From assembly GCF_040183065.1 (NCBI RefSeq), contig NC_091120.1:23482208-23546207 (forward strand): a stretch of 64,000 bases of DNA, written 5' to 3'. Of the stretch, positions 1 to 11,953 are shown one piece after another. The notes under the pieces are model-generated. The model ran no database searches, had not been told where the DNA came from, and saw nothing but the letters and a program-made list of their open reading frames with translations. The translations under genes were made by a program, and so were the position numbers. The first letter of the stretch is position 1. The number at the start of each line of letters is the position of its first letter. The stretch is from Periplaneta americana (taxonomy: Eukaryota > Arthropoda > Insecta > Blattodea > Blattidae).

Positions 1-16
1 GAAAATACTGTTACTT

Positions 17-1245
17 TGTATGTATGTATTTATTCACACTGCAATGGGTATATACCCGGTGGCAGTGGTAACTAATTACACTCAATAATGACAATAATAA
101 ACTTATTAATTAAAAATACAATTAATAATAATACTAATAATTAATACTAACAATAATTTATAATAATAATAATAATAATAATAATAGTAATAATAACAGG
201 GAATATCCTAAATTAAATGAAACGATCACTTAAAATAACATTTGAAATAAATCTAATTTGTATCTTAAACCTAAGATCGAACTAAAACCCACGAGTATGA
301 TATGTTCATATCTACACAAGTACCTTTCAACACTACACTCATTTCGCTGTCAACTCACTCACTGCACTGGAACTACGACACATTTCACTGATTCTATCCT
401 GATTTCACTAACACTTCAAAAACATTTCACTGTTCAAATACTTTGCACTGGCACTATAAACTATAAAGCTTCACTGACAGGAACACGTTTCACTTACACT
501 ACACACTTCACTGACACAACACACTTCACTGACACAACATAATTCTTCACTGATACAACACTTCAATAACAACATATCATTTACACTCTTTAAATACTGT
601 GTATAATTACCGTCTATTAGCGAAGTCCTTAAGCGTATTTTTAAATACATTTTTGGTTGTTGGTAAAGCCTTTAGTAAGTCTGCAGGTAAAGCATTCCAG
701 TCCCTGATAGTACGATTGAGAAAAGAAAACTTTCCAGTGTCCGTCCTCTGCCTTCTTTCCCTCAATTTATATGAGTGGTTGTTCCTTGAAGAGTAATTTG
801 GCGGCTGCAACCTATTTTTTATTTATCTCCAGGCAGGCTCACCTCTGTATGTTTTGAACAGTGCGCATAATCGAATTCGCGTTATCCTGTCCGTGAGTGT
901 GTCCCATTTTAATGGTGAATTTTTCCGACAACACTTGAGAGCCCGTTTTTTAATCTTTTCCAGTGTCTTAATATGTTCTAATCTGTAAGGATCCCAACAT
1001 GCAGCACCGTATTCCATTACTGGACGTACTAGTGATTTATATGCAATATCTTTGGATTTATCAGAACCTTTTCTTAGTACCCTCATCACAAAGTGTAACG
1101 CTCTCCATGCTTTTCCCGCTGTGTCTGTAACGTGTTCCCCCCAGCCCAGATCGCTGCTAAATGTTATTCCGAGGTATTTACATTTGTTAACTTCCGGAAT
1201 GGTTTCACCCCATAACGTATACGATGCGACTATTTTATTTCTTTT
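17..1245 (-). mobile_element. LINE 3' end (CR1/Jockey type), 5'-truncated
   Basis: Read on the minus strand, this is the C-terminal part of a non-LTR reverse transcriptase followed by a 3' region. The part at 823-1245 contains KCKYLGITFSSDLGW and VRPVMEYGAACWDPY, both typical of the thumb/connection region of Jockey/CR1-type LINEs. A second block in another frame (607-810) holds LNRTIRDWNALPADLL, the usual C-terminus, so there is at least one frameshift. The 3' region is rich in TTCACTGACAC-like repeats and ends in a TACATACATAC tail near position 17. The 5' side is cut at about 1245 by a piece of a TA-flanked DNA element. Confidence 0.7.
61..205. repeat. AT-rich (AAT)n simple repeat
   Basis: Low-complexity AT-rich sequence with AATAATAAT runs inside the 3' region of the LINE. 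No coding signal. Confidence 0.7.
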
Positions 1246-1353
1246 TTCATGCAACATACAACTCCACTGTTACCAACATCTCAACATCAAAATTTACCAT
1301 CTAATAAAGAATGTCTCGCTGTTCTCCCTGTCTCACTGTACCCACTTCTCCCC
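1246..1353. mobile_element. Terminal fragment of a TA-flanked DNA element
   Basis: Matches, in inverted orientation, the left end of the larger element at 34235-37520, including the terminal CACTGTACCCACTTCTCCCC followed by TA. Only one end is present here, joined directly to the LINE at about 1245. Confidence 0.65.
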
Positions 1354-1689
1354 TACTGTGGAGAACGCGGTCAAGGCAGTGGGCTTGCGAGCCTGAAGTT
1401 TTATCGCGAAGACAATGGCGTAATTAAGTTCAGCGAAATTGATGTTTAACTGATCTGCCATCAAGCAGGAATTATCTGAACTTTAGAACTGTTCACGCCC
1501 AGCAAACTCAGAGGCACGAGAGCCTACGTCATTTACATATTTGATGGAGCGGATGAAATGTTTTCAGACTATCAGTTCGTCTTATAAGTAACTAGTGTCT
1601 TGTGCTGCGAACTAAGTTCATTAGAAGTTCAAATAAACATTTTTCAGATTTATTTTCAATGAATACCAGACATACAGCAAGTTTAGAAT

Positions 1690-2433
1690 ATGTGCGTCAG
1701 ATACGTATGCAACATCCGACGATATGATCACATATCACCGTCCTTCGCAAGTCTTTTGTGGCTCCGACTTAAACAACGTAGAACTTTACATTCTTTGTCT
1801 TTACCCTTTCGAATTCTGCACACTTCAACACCAAATTACCTTTCGTCTCGTTTCTCTTATCTATACTCTAACCACGACGTAAATACCAGCTCACTTATCT
1901 GTGGCGCGTTAAGTATACCTCTTCATAGAACATCTCGTTATTCATCATCTTTTACAGTATCCATCTCGCGATAATGGAATTCCCTGTCACAAAGTAATAG
2001 GGACTGCAAGACAATAAACACTTTTAAAAACAACTTAAAAATATAACCTCCTTAGCATTTCACTCCAATCATACTGACTTAAACTATCACTGTCTACATT
2101 GTTACTCCTTCCTTTAGACATGTATCCTGATAGTGCTGTATTTTCAAAATTGTCTCATAATAATCTCTTTCTGTTATCTAACATTATTTGAAATATATAA
2201 ACATTCTATGTATTTTAGCTCAATTCTGCTACATAGTTTGTATTTCAGTGTTTAATTAATAGTTCATAGTATTTTGTTATTTAATTCGTAAATAACTCTT
2301 GTATACATGTAGCTCTCATCTAAATCAAATTGTTGAATTCTTTGTAAGTTGATACATATGTACAGTATGTATACTTTTTGCTGGTTCAGTGGAAGAGAAT
2401 TCCTTACGGCCTTAACTCTGCCAGCTAAAATAA

Positions 2434-2440
<7 letters not shown>
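1690..2440 (+). pseudogene. LINE 3' fragment (CR1/Jockey-type C-terminus)
   Basis: The frame from 1690 carries HISPSFASLLWL, PLHRTSRYSSSFTVSISR and, after a stop, WNSLSQS..CKTINTFKNNLK, a common C-terminus of insect CR1/Jockey LINEs. The 3' region ends GGCCTTAACTCTGCCAGC and AAATAAATTA before a (TTA)n tract. It is 5'-truncated and contains an in-frame stop, so it is dead. Confidence 0.65.
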
Positions 2441-2475
<35 letters not shown>

Positions 2476-2482
2476 CTTTACC

Positions 2483-2538
<56 letters not shown>

Positions 2539-2647
2539 TGGATTAATCTTGCTCAGGATAGGGACCAATGGCGGGCTTATGTGAGGGCGGCAATGAACCT
2601 CCGGGTTTCTTAAAAGCCAGTAAGTATTATTATTATTATTATTATTA

Positions 2648-2688
<41 letters not shown>

Positions 2689-2697
2689 TTTAATGTT
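2433..2697. repeat. (TTA)n microsatellites enclosing an RTE-type LINE 3' fragment
   Basis: Two or more long (TTA)n tracts flank a piece at about 2536-2625. That piece encodes the last residues of the common RTE-like LINE (GGCGGGCTTATGTGAGGGCG, then AACCTCCGGG and AAAAGCCAGTAAGTA) on the plus strand. The microsatellites probably grew from LINE tails. Confidence 0.75.
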
Positions 2698-3257
2698 ATT
2701 TTCTTCCATAATAATTATGTATATTCCCTCTGAATCTTTTTATGCCAAATACTTTTTCTTGAACCTATTCACCTTCGTTTTTGAGTCTCAACGCGAAAAC
2801 GCAAGTAACAATGTCAGGACGATCAGTGGGTTTTTCATGTGGGAGTAAAGCAATAGCTATTTCAGGTCATTGTGGATTGTAGGTGAAAGTTAAAAAAAAG
2901 TCAGGTTTGCTATGCTTTCGAACAATAGACATAGCATCTTGGTATAGCTGCTGGATGTAGAGCTTGAAATGTAGAGGGTAAAATCATTTTATCCTGCTAA
3001 GAGATCTTGCTGAAGTGATCGGGAGACTACAAAATTTTTTAGGCCTCCTATTTTATCAGTAAGTGTTACCTTTTGGTCTTTCCTTAGGAACTGTGATTTT
3101 TGCGCTCTCTCGAGCCAATACTGAAGAGAATGACGCATATAAATATCTACACCATACCGCCATTAAGTAGGCCTATATGAAAAAGACTCAACCCCACTTG
3201 ATTAATAAGTATAAAGTATTTGATTTTTAATAACAATATTATCTTACGTAAGTTTGG

Positions 3258-3262
<5 letters not shown>

Positions 3263-3312
<50 letters not shown>
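3263..3312. repeat. (TA)n microsatellite
   Basis: About 25 uninterrupted TA units within unclassified repeat copy 1. The related copies at 40 kb and 53 kb lack the expansion. Confidence 0.9.
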
Positions 3313-3314
<2 letters not shown>

Positions 3315-4141
3315 CATAATAGCCGCCACTCAGTAAATTATAGAAATGAAAATCTAATTTAAGATATTCTCTACAGCTACTTATATAACCCTAAAACATT
3401 TCACTTTCATATCAGCAATATAGCATATGAAAAATAGTCGCATCATGTCATTAACTATAATAATATTTCGTTTCTAATGGTAATAATGTCATCAAACAAC
3501 CTCAAGTTTTGTAGATTTTAATACCCAATACACAGCTGTACTAAGAAAATTACATATACCACAGAATCAGACCCGTAAATTTTTTTTATTAAGTCTTGAA
3601 GTTTTTAATAACCAATTGGATTTGAACACTAAACATGTCAGCAATCCTGGAGGTCTTGGCCTTCGTGTAATAGCCTATTGTTTATTGTAGTGTGTGTTTT
3701 GTTTTATTCTGAAATGCAATTATTTCTCAAAACTGACGAAAGATGGATTTTGGAAAATAGGAAAATTATGTGGGAAAACTAACGCTTCACTGAAAGTTAC
3801 TATTTTTCTGAAAATCCTTGAATTCCAAGCTTCAAAATGACGGGTCATTCGTTAAAATCCGTTCAGCCGTTTTCCTGTAATTTCCATTACCAGTTCAAAT
3901 GATATATATAAATATCGGTTTCCTAGGTGCAATTTACAGTACGTTATGGTTTTTAGTAGGTTATTTAACAACGCTGTATCAACTATAGGGTGAACCAGCC
4001 AAGACTAGACTCCTAACCGCACTCAGAGCGGCTGATTCATATGTAACTTACTTACAAATGACTTTACAATTATAAATAGCTGAAAAAGATTAAAAAATCA
4101 TCATTGATACCAGTAGAAACATCAATTCTTCTTAGTGTCTA

Positions 4142-4353
4142 GACCAGGCCTGCAGAACTGTAGCTCTTGAGAGCGACTGCTTTCCTCCCCTCTTTCACTC
4201 CACCCACCTTTTCTACCTGTGCGGTCACGGCGTTCTAGTTACGCTCGGCTGCATCAACATTCATTCTCGGGGCGGAAGTCGATCATCCCCAATAGAAGTG
4301 GAGTGATGCTGACGTCATAGTTCCCCTACTTTGCGAGTTCTGCAGACCTGGTC
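4142..4353. mobile_element. Short TA-flanked MITE
   Basis: 212 bp with terminal inverted repeats GACCAGGCCTGCAGAACT and the complement of AGTTCTGCAGACCTGGTC, flanked by TA on both sides (within TCTAGA). A TA TSD fits a Tc1/mariner-type MITE. The interior is GC-richer than its surroundings and has no coding sequence. Confidence 0.65.
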
Positions 4354-4667
4354 TAGATCTACATCATGTTATCAGGTGATCGCAGTCGAGTATACACTCT
4401 AGGAAAACTAGGTAATAATATAAGGTATAGTACTACATTTTTTTTTTCCTCAGCAAAGAAAGAAAAAAGCGAGAGAAAGACTGTCGGATAATCAGCCGAT
4501 CGGTTAATAGATTAACAGATAATCGGTGTTCTACTGTAATATGATTTTCAACTAGTTCAACTCAATTTTATTTTATTGCGTAACGCAGAGATGGAGTGAG
4601 AAAGTACAATAATGTCTTAGCTTCGTGACGCCATTGCTATTCCGTGAAAAAATGGAGTTCACAATAA

Positions 4668-5390
4668 TAATTTTGTGCGAGATCGTGCGTATCTGCTTGG
4701 TTTCCGCACAAAACCAATCCGCGGAAAGTCTAAAATTCCACATTCAGTATTCCCAACCTAACACACATAACAATTTCCCTCTTCTTACCGCTTAAGTGAC
4801 ATATTGATTTTACTGCTTTAGGCTTTTAACATATTATTTTTAGAGACGTTCAATATAGTAATAATTATAAATTGGAAACTTACCACTGCAATTTCACCCC
4901 TAAATTGCACTGTAAATTATTGTTTTTAAATATTTGCAAAAATTAAGTAAACTCTACAACTCCACTAAAGTTACTGCATTTGTGATGCAAGTAACATTAA
5001 GGAAGCCGTGAGAAAATCAACAAGATTCCAGACTCATCATAGACTGGGGGGGGGGGGGAAGACAGACGTATATCACGGCCTGCTGGAATATAGTAAACAT
5101 TGAAAACATTTTAAAGCAACAATGTTGAAGATATATATTTTTGTTTTGCAAATTTGCCGTCATTGAACAGAAACCAAGATGGAGATTTCATTGCAACTAA
5201 TTAGAAATTCCTCTTTCAGGTATGTAGGCCTAATAAACGATCTTCGCACAAAATAATGTACGATACACGAGCGGTATGTTTTCTTTCAATTCTCGGAAAT
5301 TAAAAAAGCTCAACTACGTTTCGCTTTTTCAAACTTTTCCTCGAACATGAAAACATCAACATACCGCTCTTGTAACGCATATTACTATTA
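4668..5390 (+). mobile_element. Crypton-like element, internally deleted copy
   Basis: Matches 16543-17523 in reverse orientation from GCGAGATCGTGCG to ACCGCTCTTGTAACGCATA. The ~300 bp holding the recombinase exon are missing: the sequence jumps from GACTCATCAT to a run of G followed by GAAGACAGACG. It is a non-autonomous relative of the copy 11 kb away. It is not flanked by the ~360-bp direct repeats that surround that copy. Confidence 0.65.
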
Positions 5391-6342
5391 CATTAAACTT
5401 TTAATCCATAATGTTATGTAATAGGCCAAATAATACACGTTCAATTAAAAACATTGAGCTCTGGTAATGATTCTGTCATCATTGATAGGATAGGATGCTA
5501 TTTAAACGAACCGTTGTCACAGCGTCTTTGAATAATGCAACCAGCTAAGCAGAACTGCCATCTCATTCGTTGTCACGCGTGATTAATGTAATATTTATTG
5601 TGGATGTTTTGTGCCTATGAGGAACCAATTGAGTTTGAAGCAGTGATATTCAATTGGAAGTGTAGATTGCGTTTAAATTTAACTGGCTGGCTGCATTGTT
5701 CTCTCTGAGATATCCATACGCACACATGGGCTTCATTATTATACAGGAACACAGCCACACGGTTTCCTCCACTTCTAGCAAGTCTGGAACGTCGGAAACA
5801 GTTCGTCAAAATTTCCGCTGGCCTTATGCAACATTCTGATGGTCTGTCTATTATTAGCGTGCTCTCAATCTTCCTTATTGCGATATTAGTGAAAAATCGA
5901 TGTCCTATATTATAGACTACTCCTTCCACATGCTGTGAAGTGTATTGCTTTGCATATTAGTGTATCTAGATGATTTAGTTAAAATCTATACTGCGTATTC
6001 CCCTCGCCTTTGTGTCAGATGCAGTAGTGTGTACTGTACGTGTAGCATGTAATTAAATGCAACGGGTTGTATTATACATGTAAAATGCAGCGGTGTGTCG
6101 TAACAATCGGACGTCAGCTATGAATAATGCAAAAGGCAAAGGAGGAATGATCTTTTGTAGTAAGAGTTTCCAAAGGAACGAACTATGCACACTTTGATGC
6201 AACTGAATTTCATGGAAATTTTCTCTAAATTGCAGAAATAAATGAAGAATCCACTAGAAAAAAGGGGAATGTCGAATTTATTTAATTTTGCAGGAAATGA
6301 AATTTAAACTTTGAAACCTTATTACAGGACATTGAGCAAATA
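5391..6342. other. Intergenic stretch with no recognised gene
   Basis: AT-rich sequence. The longest open frame (5615-5929, minus, 104 codons) has no motif I recognise, and it shows neither module cysteines nor convincing splice signals. I do not call it a gene. Confidence 0.5.
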
Positions 6343-6474
6343 CAGGGTGTTAAGAAAAAAGTATGCAATATTTTAGGAGGTGCTAGTATGCATCAAAATA
6401 AGAAAAAAATGTCTAATAAACATGGGTCCTACAACACATACTTTCTGAGATCTGAACATTTGTTCATAGGAGGT

Positions 6475-7275
6475 AGATAGATAGATTTATTCGTTCCATA
6501 ATACTCTTACATTTGGTTTAGTAGCATAGAATAAAAAACATGTCCAATTCTTACGTTTAAATATAAATGTAATACATATAAAATGCAAATATGAAATATG
6601 TACAGAATTAATACCTTAATAACAATAATATTTTATACAATGTAATATGTTTACCATTTAATAGTATTAAAATATTTACACAGTACTGTGAAATGCCAAG
6701 AATTCATCTATAGAATAGAAAGTGTGAGATATTAAGTAAATTTTTAGTTTTATCTTAAATAATGCAGTGCTATGATTCTTAATGTCTTCAGGAAGACTAT
6801 TGAACAATTTTATCGTCATGTAACGTACTCCCCTTTGATAGCACGATAAATTTGATGATGTCATATGAAAATCATTCTTTCTGCGGGTATTTATACTATG
6901 TATGGCTGAATTAGTTAGAAAATTTTCTTTATTACATAAGAGGAAATTTATTATAGAGTATATGTATTGATTTGTTAAGGTTAGAATCTCTAATTTTTTT
7001 AAAAAATAATCTACATGATTTTCTAGCCTTTGCTGCAACTATTATTCTAATGGCTCTTTTTTGTAATAAGAATATATTTTTACTATCTGCAGAATTTCCC
7101 CAAAATATTATTCCGTAGTTCATAATGGAATGAAAATAGGCAAAATATATTGTCTTTAAGATACTGCTGTTTAGAAATTGTTGTAACGACCTAATTGCGA
7201 AGCATGCTGAGCTAAATTTGGGGGTTATTTCTTTGATATGATTTTTCCAATTTATTGTATTATTAATATGCAAAC
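6475..7275 (-). pseudogene. Jockey-like LINE fragment inserted in a mariner-type element
   Basis: Carries NYGIIFWGNSADSKNIFLLQ and KRAIRIIVAAKARKSC in one frame, then NKENFLTNS and TIKLFNSLPEDIKN in another: the thumb and C-terminus of a Jockey-like reverse transcriptase with a frameshift. The tail is (TAGA)n followed by TTTATTCG. Flanking AGG(A)GGT / AAGGTG suggests a short TSD. A related fragment lies at 27485-27835. Confidence 0.7.
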
Positions 7276-7640
7276 CAAGGTGTTCAATGTGACGTCCATT
7301 CATGGCAATGCATTCCTCTGCCCTTCGGCATAAGGAATCACGCACTCTTTGAAATTGACCTGGATGTTCTTGATAACCAAAAGTCTAGGGGATTTAGATT
7401 TGAGGAACGAGCAGGCCAAGGTGTGGGGCCTCCCCAATCAATCCAGCGGTCCTGAAATGTCAGCGTTAGATGTTCATGCTCATTGCGGAAAAAATGTGCT
7501 GGTGTGTCATCATGCATGAACCACATCTGTAGTCTTTGCTGACATGGCACATACTCCAGCAAGGTAGGCTATACATTAATTAGAATATCCTGATAACGAG
7601 CCCCAGTTAATCTCTGTGGTAGCACGTATGGCCCTTAATC
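7276..7640 (-). pseudogene. Mariner/IS630-type transposase, C-terminal relic
   Basis: One frame has MHDDTPAHFFRNEHEH and WPARSSNLNPLDFWL, the second and third catalytic-region blocks of DD(E/D) IS630/mariner transposases. After a frameshift, RVRDSLCRRAEECIAMNGR gives the usual C-terminus. No N-terminal DNA-binding domain remains. Confidence 0.72.
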
Positions 7641-8339
7641 TATCGCCAAGAACACCTGTCCATAAGTTGGTTGAGAATCGGTGCTGATGCCTTGTTTCTT
7701 CAACTGCATGGGGATTTTCATCAGCCCACACATACTGATTACGAAAATTCACAACACCATCTCTGCTGAACCCCGCTCATATTGCAACCAGACTTTTGTT
7801 TTCAGTATTCCTTGCGACGTATCAGTATTCCATGCCAGGGGTGTCAACTACGGTATGATTATCTGGTAGTCTGCTGCATTGTAGGGCAGAGGAATGCATT
7901 GCCATGAATGGACGTCACATTGAGCACCTCTTATGAACAAGTGTTCAGATCTCAGAAAGTATGTGTTGTAGGACCCATGTTAATTAGACTTTTTTTTTGT
8001 TTTGATGCATACTGTCACCTCCTAAAATATTGGATACTTTTTTTAACACTCTGTATAACTCGTGTACTTCTTTTTTATACAACTCAACACACATTATAGA
8101 AATGATATGTAGTAAACTGTGGCTCTTGCTAACCAATCTTTGTTACCAGAATAGTTTTTCATCAGTGATGTAAACAAATGACAAAAAGGACGAATGTCAG
8201 TAATCTTACAAAGATGTTTACTCTGTGTTAGTTCACACTGAAGAACCTTTGTGAGGGAGTGTGCTGAGGAACCATTCCTATAAGGATTCTGTAACTGACA
8301 ATAAAAGAAAGTTTTTTGTTCAATATTCAGTAATATACA

Positions 8340-9100
8340 AATAACAATAATAATAATAGTAAACTACCCCACATTGAGGGTAGCCCTTACGGACTCAGTA
8401 TATCCTAAAAAAAATTGTTATACATATGTAAACATAGATATTAAATTTTAAGGAAGGGAAACAAAGAAAAGGGCGTGAAAAATTACAGTTGCTATTAATG
8501 TGGCACCATGTGATTAATTAGGATTTGGCAGGATTTTTTAACACAATTATCACAATATCATCCCTCAGAGATGTTGGCAGAGCAAACTGCCGTCGAAATT
8601 TTTCGAAAAAATCTGGCATAGTCCCTCGAGCTCCTATGAGCAAGCCGCCGAATCCTCAACATGAATTAAGGCATATTTCAGCTTGAAATAGTTGACTGTA
8701 GGCTCATAGATCGACTTCTTCTCAAAGTGGACCTCGGCTGACTGATGACATTCTACTTAAAAACGTATCGTGGGGTCCACAATGATGCCCTGTTTAGTGT
8801 CAGCATTGTACGCTAAAATATCTACTCGTCTCGTTGACCCATTTTCAGCTAGACAGGAGATTTCTTCTTCTACTATCCAGCCCTTATTTCTTAATGTGGC
8901 AGCAATTTTGGATCGTACAAGATGATGTCTATAGCTCCTCAAGAGCAATCCCTGTTCACAGAATCCCAAGACGTGTGCTAAAGTTTCAATCTCCGGGCAG
9001 CCATGTCTGCACCGGGTACCGTCGAGAGATCTGCCGGGAACGGAACGAACAGCTGCTAAATTTGCTGTCAATTTCGTTAATTTCTCTGAGAATGTAAATT
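8340..9100 (-). pseudogene. LINE 3' end with zinc knuckle and restriction-like endonuclease tail (R2-group)
   Basis: The frame at 8757-9071 has a CRHGC..ETLAHVLGFC zinc knuckle followed by RRVDILAYNADTKQGIIVD, matching the restriction-like endonuclease at the C-terminus of R2/R4-group LINEs. Frameshifted pieces below it continue with KKSIYEPTVNYFKLKY and GARGTMPDFFEKF. Only the 3' end remains, and it is not in rDNA. Confidence 0.7.
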
Positions 9101-10723
9101 GTTCAACTCAAGTGTAATTAGCATAAACTATTTATTATCAATTACTATGATTTTTTTCCCTCAAATGTTATGACTTAAGTACCCAACAAAATTTTTATTG
9201 TAAATGATTTTCTATGTTTTCTTATCTTAATGTTTTTTCTTTCTTTCCAAGTGTCACAAAATTGTTTTGTTTACTTATTATTCTTTATGAATTGATTAGT
9301 AGGCCGATCTATCGAACCCTTATTTAGGGCGGCTTTTGTTTACACAAATTATCTTATCTATGGGGGGAAAAAATATGATTAGAAATGCCATTTGGACCTT
9401 AATGCTGAAACACTTTTTTTTAATGTCTTAAAATGTTGTTATACATAACAATGGATACAGTTAAAATAAATTACGTTTAAAATAGAATAACAGGTGTATA
9501 AGATTTTTGTTCCTCCTGATAATCATAAGAAAATGCCTTAGGTGGAGTTTGGAAGTAAGCTCTCCGATTATCTCAGTATTTCAACTCTTATGTGTGTTTA
9601 GTTCTGGACAGCTTCTGTTGTCTCCTCTACATCCAGTCTTTGACATTCTGTGCCAGGACGGGGTGAGACAAATTAAGTTACTCCGGATGCTGAGGAAAGG
9701 CAGAGGAATCAGTGGAAGGAAGAGTATTGCTCAGCGCGAAACTGCGATTAAGTATGGGCGGAAATAATCAACCGACCACTGTCGCTGTTTAATGCTACGA
9801 TCAGAAACGGAATTCAGACTTCACGTTGACCTGCAGATCAAAAAGTTCCATTAAAGCAATTATATTAAAACCGAGTATAGTATCAGATGGCAACAGAAGT
9901 GGAGAAAGGCAGAAGGGGAGAGAGAGGAAGGTTGAATCGACGAAAGAAGAGACTGGTGAACGAGGAAGCGAAATAAGTGCGGGGAATAGAAGAGGAAGTA
10001 GTGAGTGTGTAAAGCGTGCCAGGAGTGAGAAAAGAGGGGGCAATAGTAGAGAAAAACCTGTCTATAATCTGAGGAAATGATGCATCAGTGGGTTGAAATA
10101 ATAGTAGGTTAGCTAGGTAATGGTTAAATAGAGGTGAACTGTAGTTCTTTTGTTCCAGTGTTAAATTGTGTTATAAATGAAGTGAAAGCAATGTTGCTAG
10201 GATACGAGCGCTAATGTGTGGTGGAGAAGTGTTTAGTCAGTGAATATATTATTAGTTCAAGTTTGTAGTGAAATAGTCAACAAGGGTTGGTCTTTTATAT
10301 TAAATAAGTTATGTGCATTGTTATTTAAAGTATGAAATTAGTTTGGGAGGGAAGAATTATTAATTAATTTTAGAATTATTTTTTACAATTATTTTTTAAG
10401 GGAACTGAGAATAAGAGAAGGGAAGTAGAATAATAGTGGATAAAGTAAAATGATGGTCAAGTGAAAATGAAGGGACATCAAAGACGTGGCAAGAATAGGC
10501 TTCAAGGGTCAATACACGTCTTGTTTAAAATTGTAAATAGTGCAAGTAAGGGAATGCTGGCCCGAATACAGAAATGTGAAGGGCCAGCAGGACCGAAGAT
10601 TTTTGAGAAATATATATCAATATCAATATTAAAACCGAGTGAATTAAACCTAAGAACAGAGTAGCTTTCTGTGCTGTGAAGGTGGCAAACTCTTCCTCAT
10701 TACACGATTTGTAACAACTGATT
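9101..10723. other. Intergenic stretch with no recognised gene
   Basis: Mostly AT-rich. A purine-rich block at about 9890-10080 gives overlapping open frames on both strands; their composition (Lys/Arg/Glu/Gly or Leu/Ser/Pro) reflects base bias rather than a protein family. Confidence 0.5.
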
Positions 10724-10736
10724 TCTTTATTATGTT

Positions 10737-10973
10737 TTTTTATTTTACTTGGTTATTTAACGACGCTATATCAACTACGAGATTATTTAGCGTCGATGGG
10801 ATTGGTGATGGCGAGATGAGGCCGAGGATTCGCCATAGATTACCTGACATTTGCCTTATGTTTGGGGGAAACCTCGGAAAAACGCAACCACCACGCGGGA
10901 ATCGAACCCGCGCCCGAATGCAACTCCGGATCGGCAGGCAAGGGCCTTAGCCGACTGAGCTACGCCGGTGGCC
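10737..10973 (-). mobile_element. tRNA-derived SINE with 13-bp TSD
   Basis: The right part, read on the minus strand, has tRNA-like A and B boxes (TAGCTCAGTCGGCTAAGG and GGTTCGATTCCC). The left part starts TTGGTTATTTAACGACGC, a body shared with other SINE pieces here. The 13-bp duplication TCTTTATTATGTT flanks it at 10724-10736 and 10974-10986, so insertion by target-primed reverse transcription is well supported. Confidence 0.85.
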
Positions 10974-10986
10974 TCTTTATTATGTT

Positions 10987-11951
10987 GTCAGTGATATTTA
11001 TGTCTATAGTTTTTTGTGCTGTGATTGAAAACATTTACACGAATCAAACTAGTAACTTATTTGCTATGCATGCAAATAAGGTGATAAACTCAATTTTTTT
11101 CTGAATTGCAACAAAAAGGAATTATAAAATCTCAAAAGTTTAAGGGACCTGACTTTATTTTATACATTTTATGGTTTAAGTAGGCCTAAATGTATAGAAA
11201 TAACCTTTCCCAAGTTCATGTCAATGATTCGCAACAATGCCTCATATAAAGTGAAAATGTATATAAAATTTGTCAAAATAACCGAGATACGACGATTTTC
11301 CCACTTAAATATTTCAAAGCGTGTTTACCTTTATAAAGGTGATATAAAAGTTATAACCAAATTAATAATAGGTTTGCGTATACAAAAACACCCCAAAAAT
11401 AATATACACTTATGAAAAAAAATTATTTGATTAACAATATTTTCACCATTACAATTACACATAAGCCTATATATAAACTAAATATAAACATTTACATAGA
11501 GATAATAAATTTTACAGGAGAAAAAGTTCGTCCAAAGGGCTGGACTCTGGAAGAGTACCCAAAACGCTCATTGCATTTCCGCGTTGAATAGCAATCAATT
11601 TTGCGTTTTGTAATCGCTTATAATATTATTTCGTTATTTACGAAAATTGGTACCATATCGTCGGTTTACAAGCATAATATTATTATGAGAAAAAGGCGTT
11701 TTTCTTCTGACAAAACTGAATCCTCAGAACATTGTTATTTTTACAATTTTCTTTTCTGTTTAAGTGTATTTCATTTTCCAATTCCAAGTTTATACACATA
11801 CATTATGTGAAAAATATACGCCTTTCTTACAGAAGTATTATTTTTGACTTAATGTGTTTTACTTATAAATCGACGATATTTAAAATTGGTGTGATTATTA
11901 AAATGTTTGAGTTATTATAATGACTATGGTTACTTGTTAAGTAACCAAAAG
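10987..11951. other. AT-rich intergenic sequence
   Basis: No gene, TIR element or tandem array recognised. Short open frames here are shadows of AT-rich sequence. Confidence 0.5.
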
Positions 11952-11953
11952 TA

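Larger units (their letters stand above)
1594..3924. repeat. Unclassified interspersed repeat, copy 1 (interrupted)
   Basis: Related copies lie at 39825-40742 and 52390-53480. All start near ACTAGTG..TTGTG and end in CGTAATTTCCATTAC then TTCAAAT(T/G)ATATATATA. This copy is split by the LINE, microsatellite and LINE fragment at about 1690-2705. Shared blocks include CGCGAAAACGCAAGTAAC and TGGTAATAATGTCATCAAA. No coding region or clear TIR was seen. The end resembles 3' ends of RTE LINEs or Helitrons, but the class is unresolved. Confidence 0.65.
6343..8053 (-). mobile_element. Mariner/Tc1-type element with long TIRs, split by a LINE
   Basis: Ends are CAGGGTGTTAAGAAAAAAGT on the left and the complement of CAGAGTGTTAAAAAAAGTAT on the right, flanked by TA. 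Similarity between the arms runs about 120-170 bp and includes the final transposase codons, so part of the coding end is present at both ends. The left arm is interrupted by a LINE (6475-7275). The remaining transposase is broken. Confidence 0.75.

Noticed and set aside
2425..2709. 94-codon minus-strand frame rich in Asn
   Set aside because: It is a translation of (TTA)n microsatellites and a LINE tail.
5615..5929. 104-codon minus-strand frame
   Set aside because: No recognised motif, no cysteine module, no splice context. Kept as unexplained, not called a gene.
9801..10080. Overlapping frames on both strands
   Set aside because: Explained by a purine-rich block; composition only.
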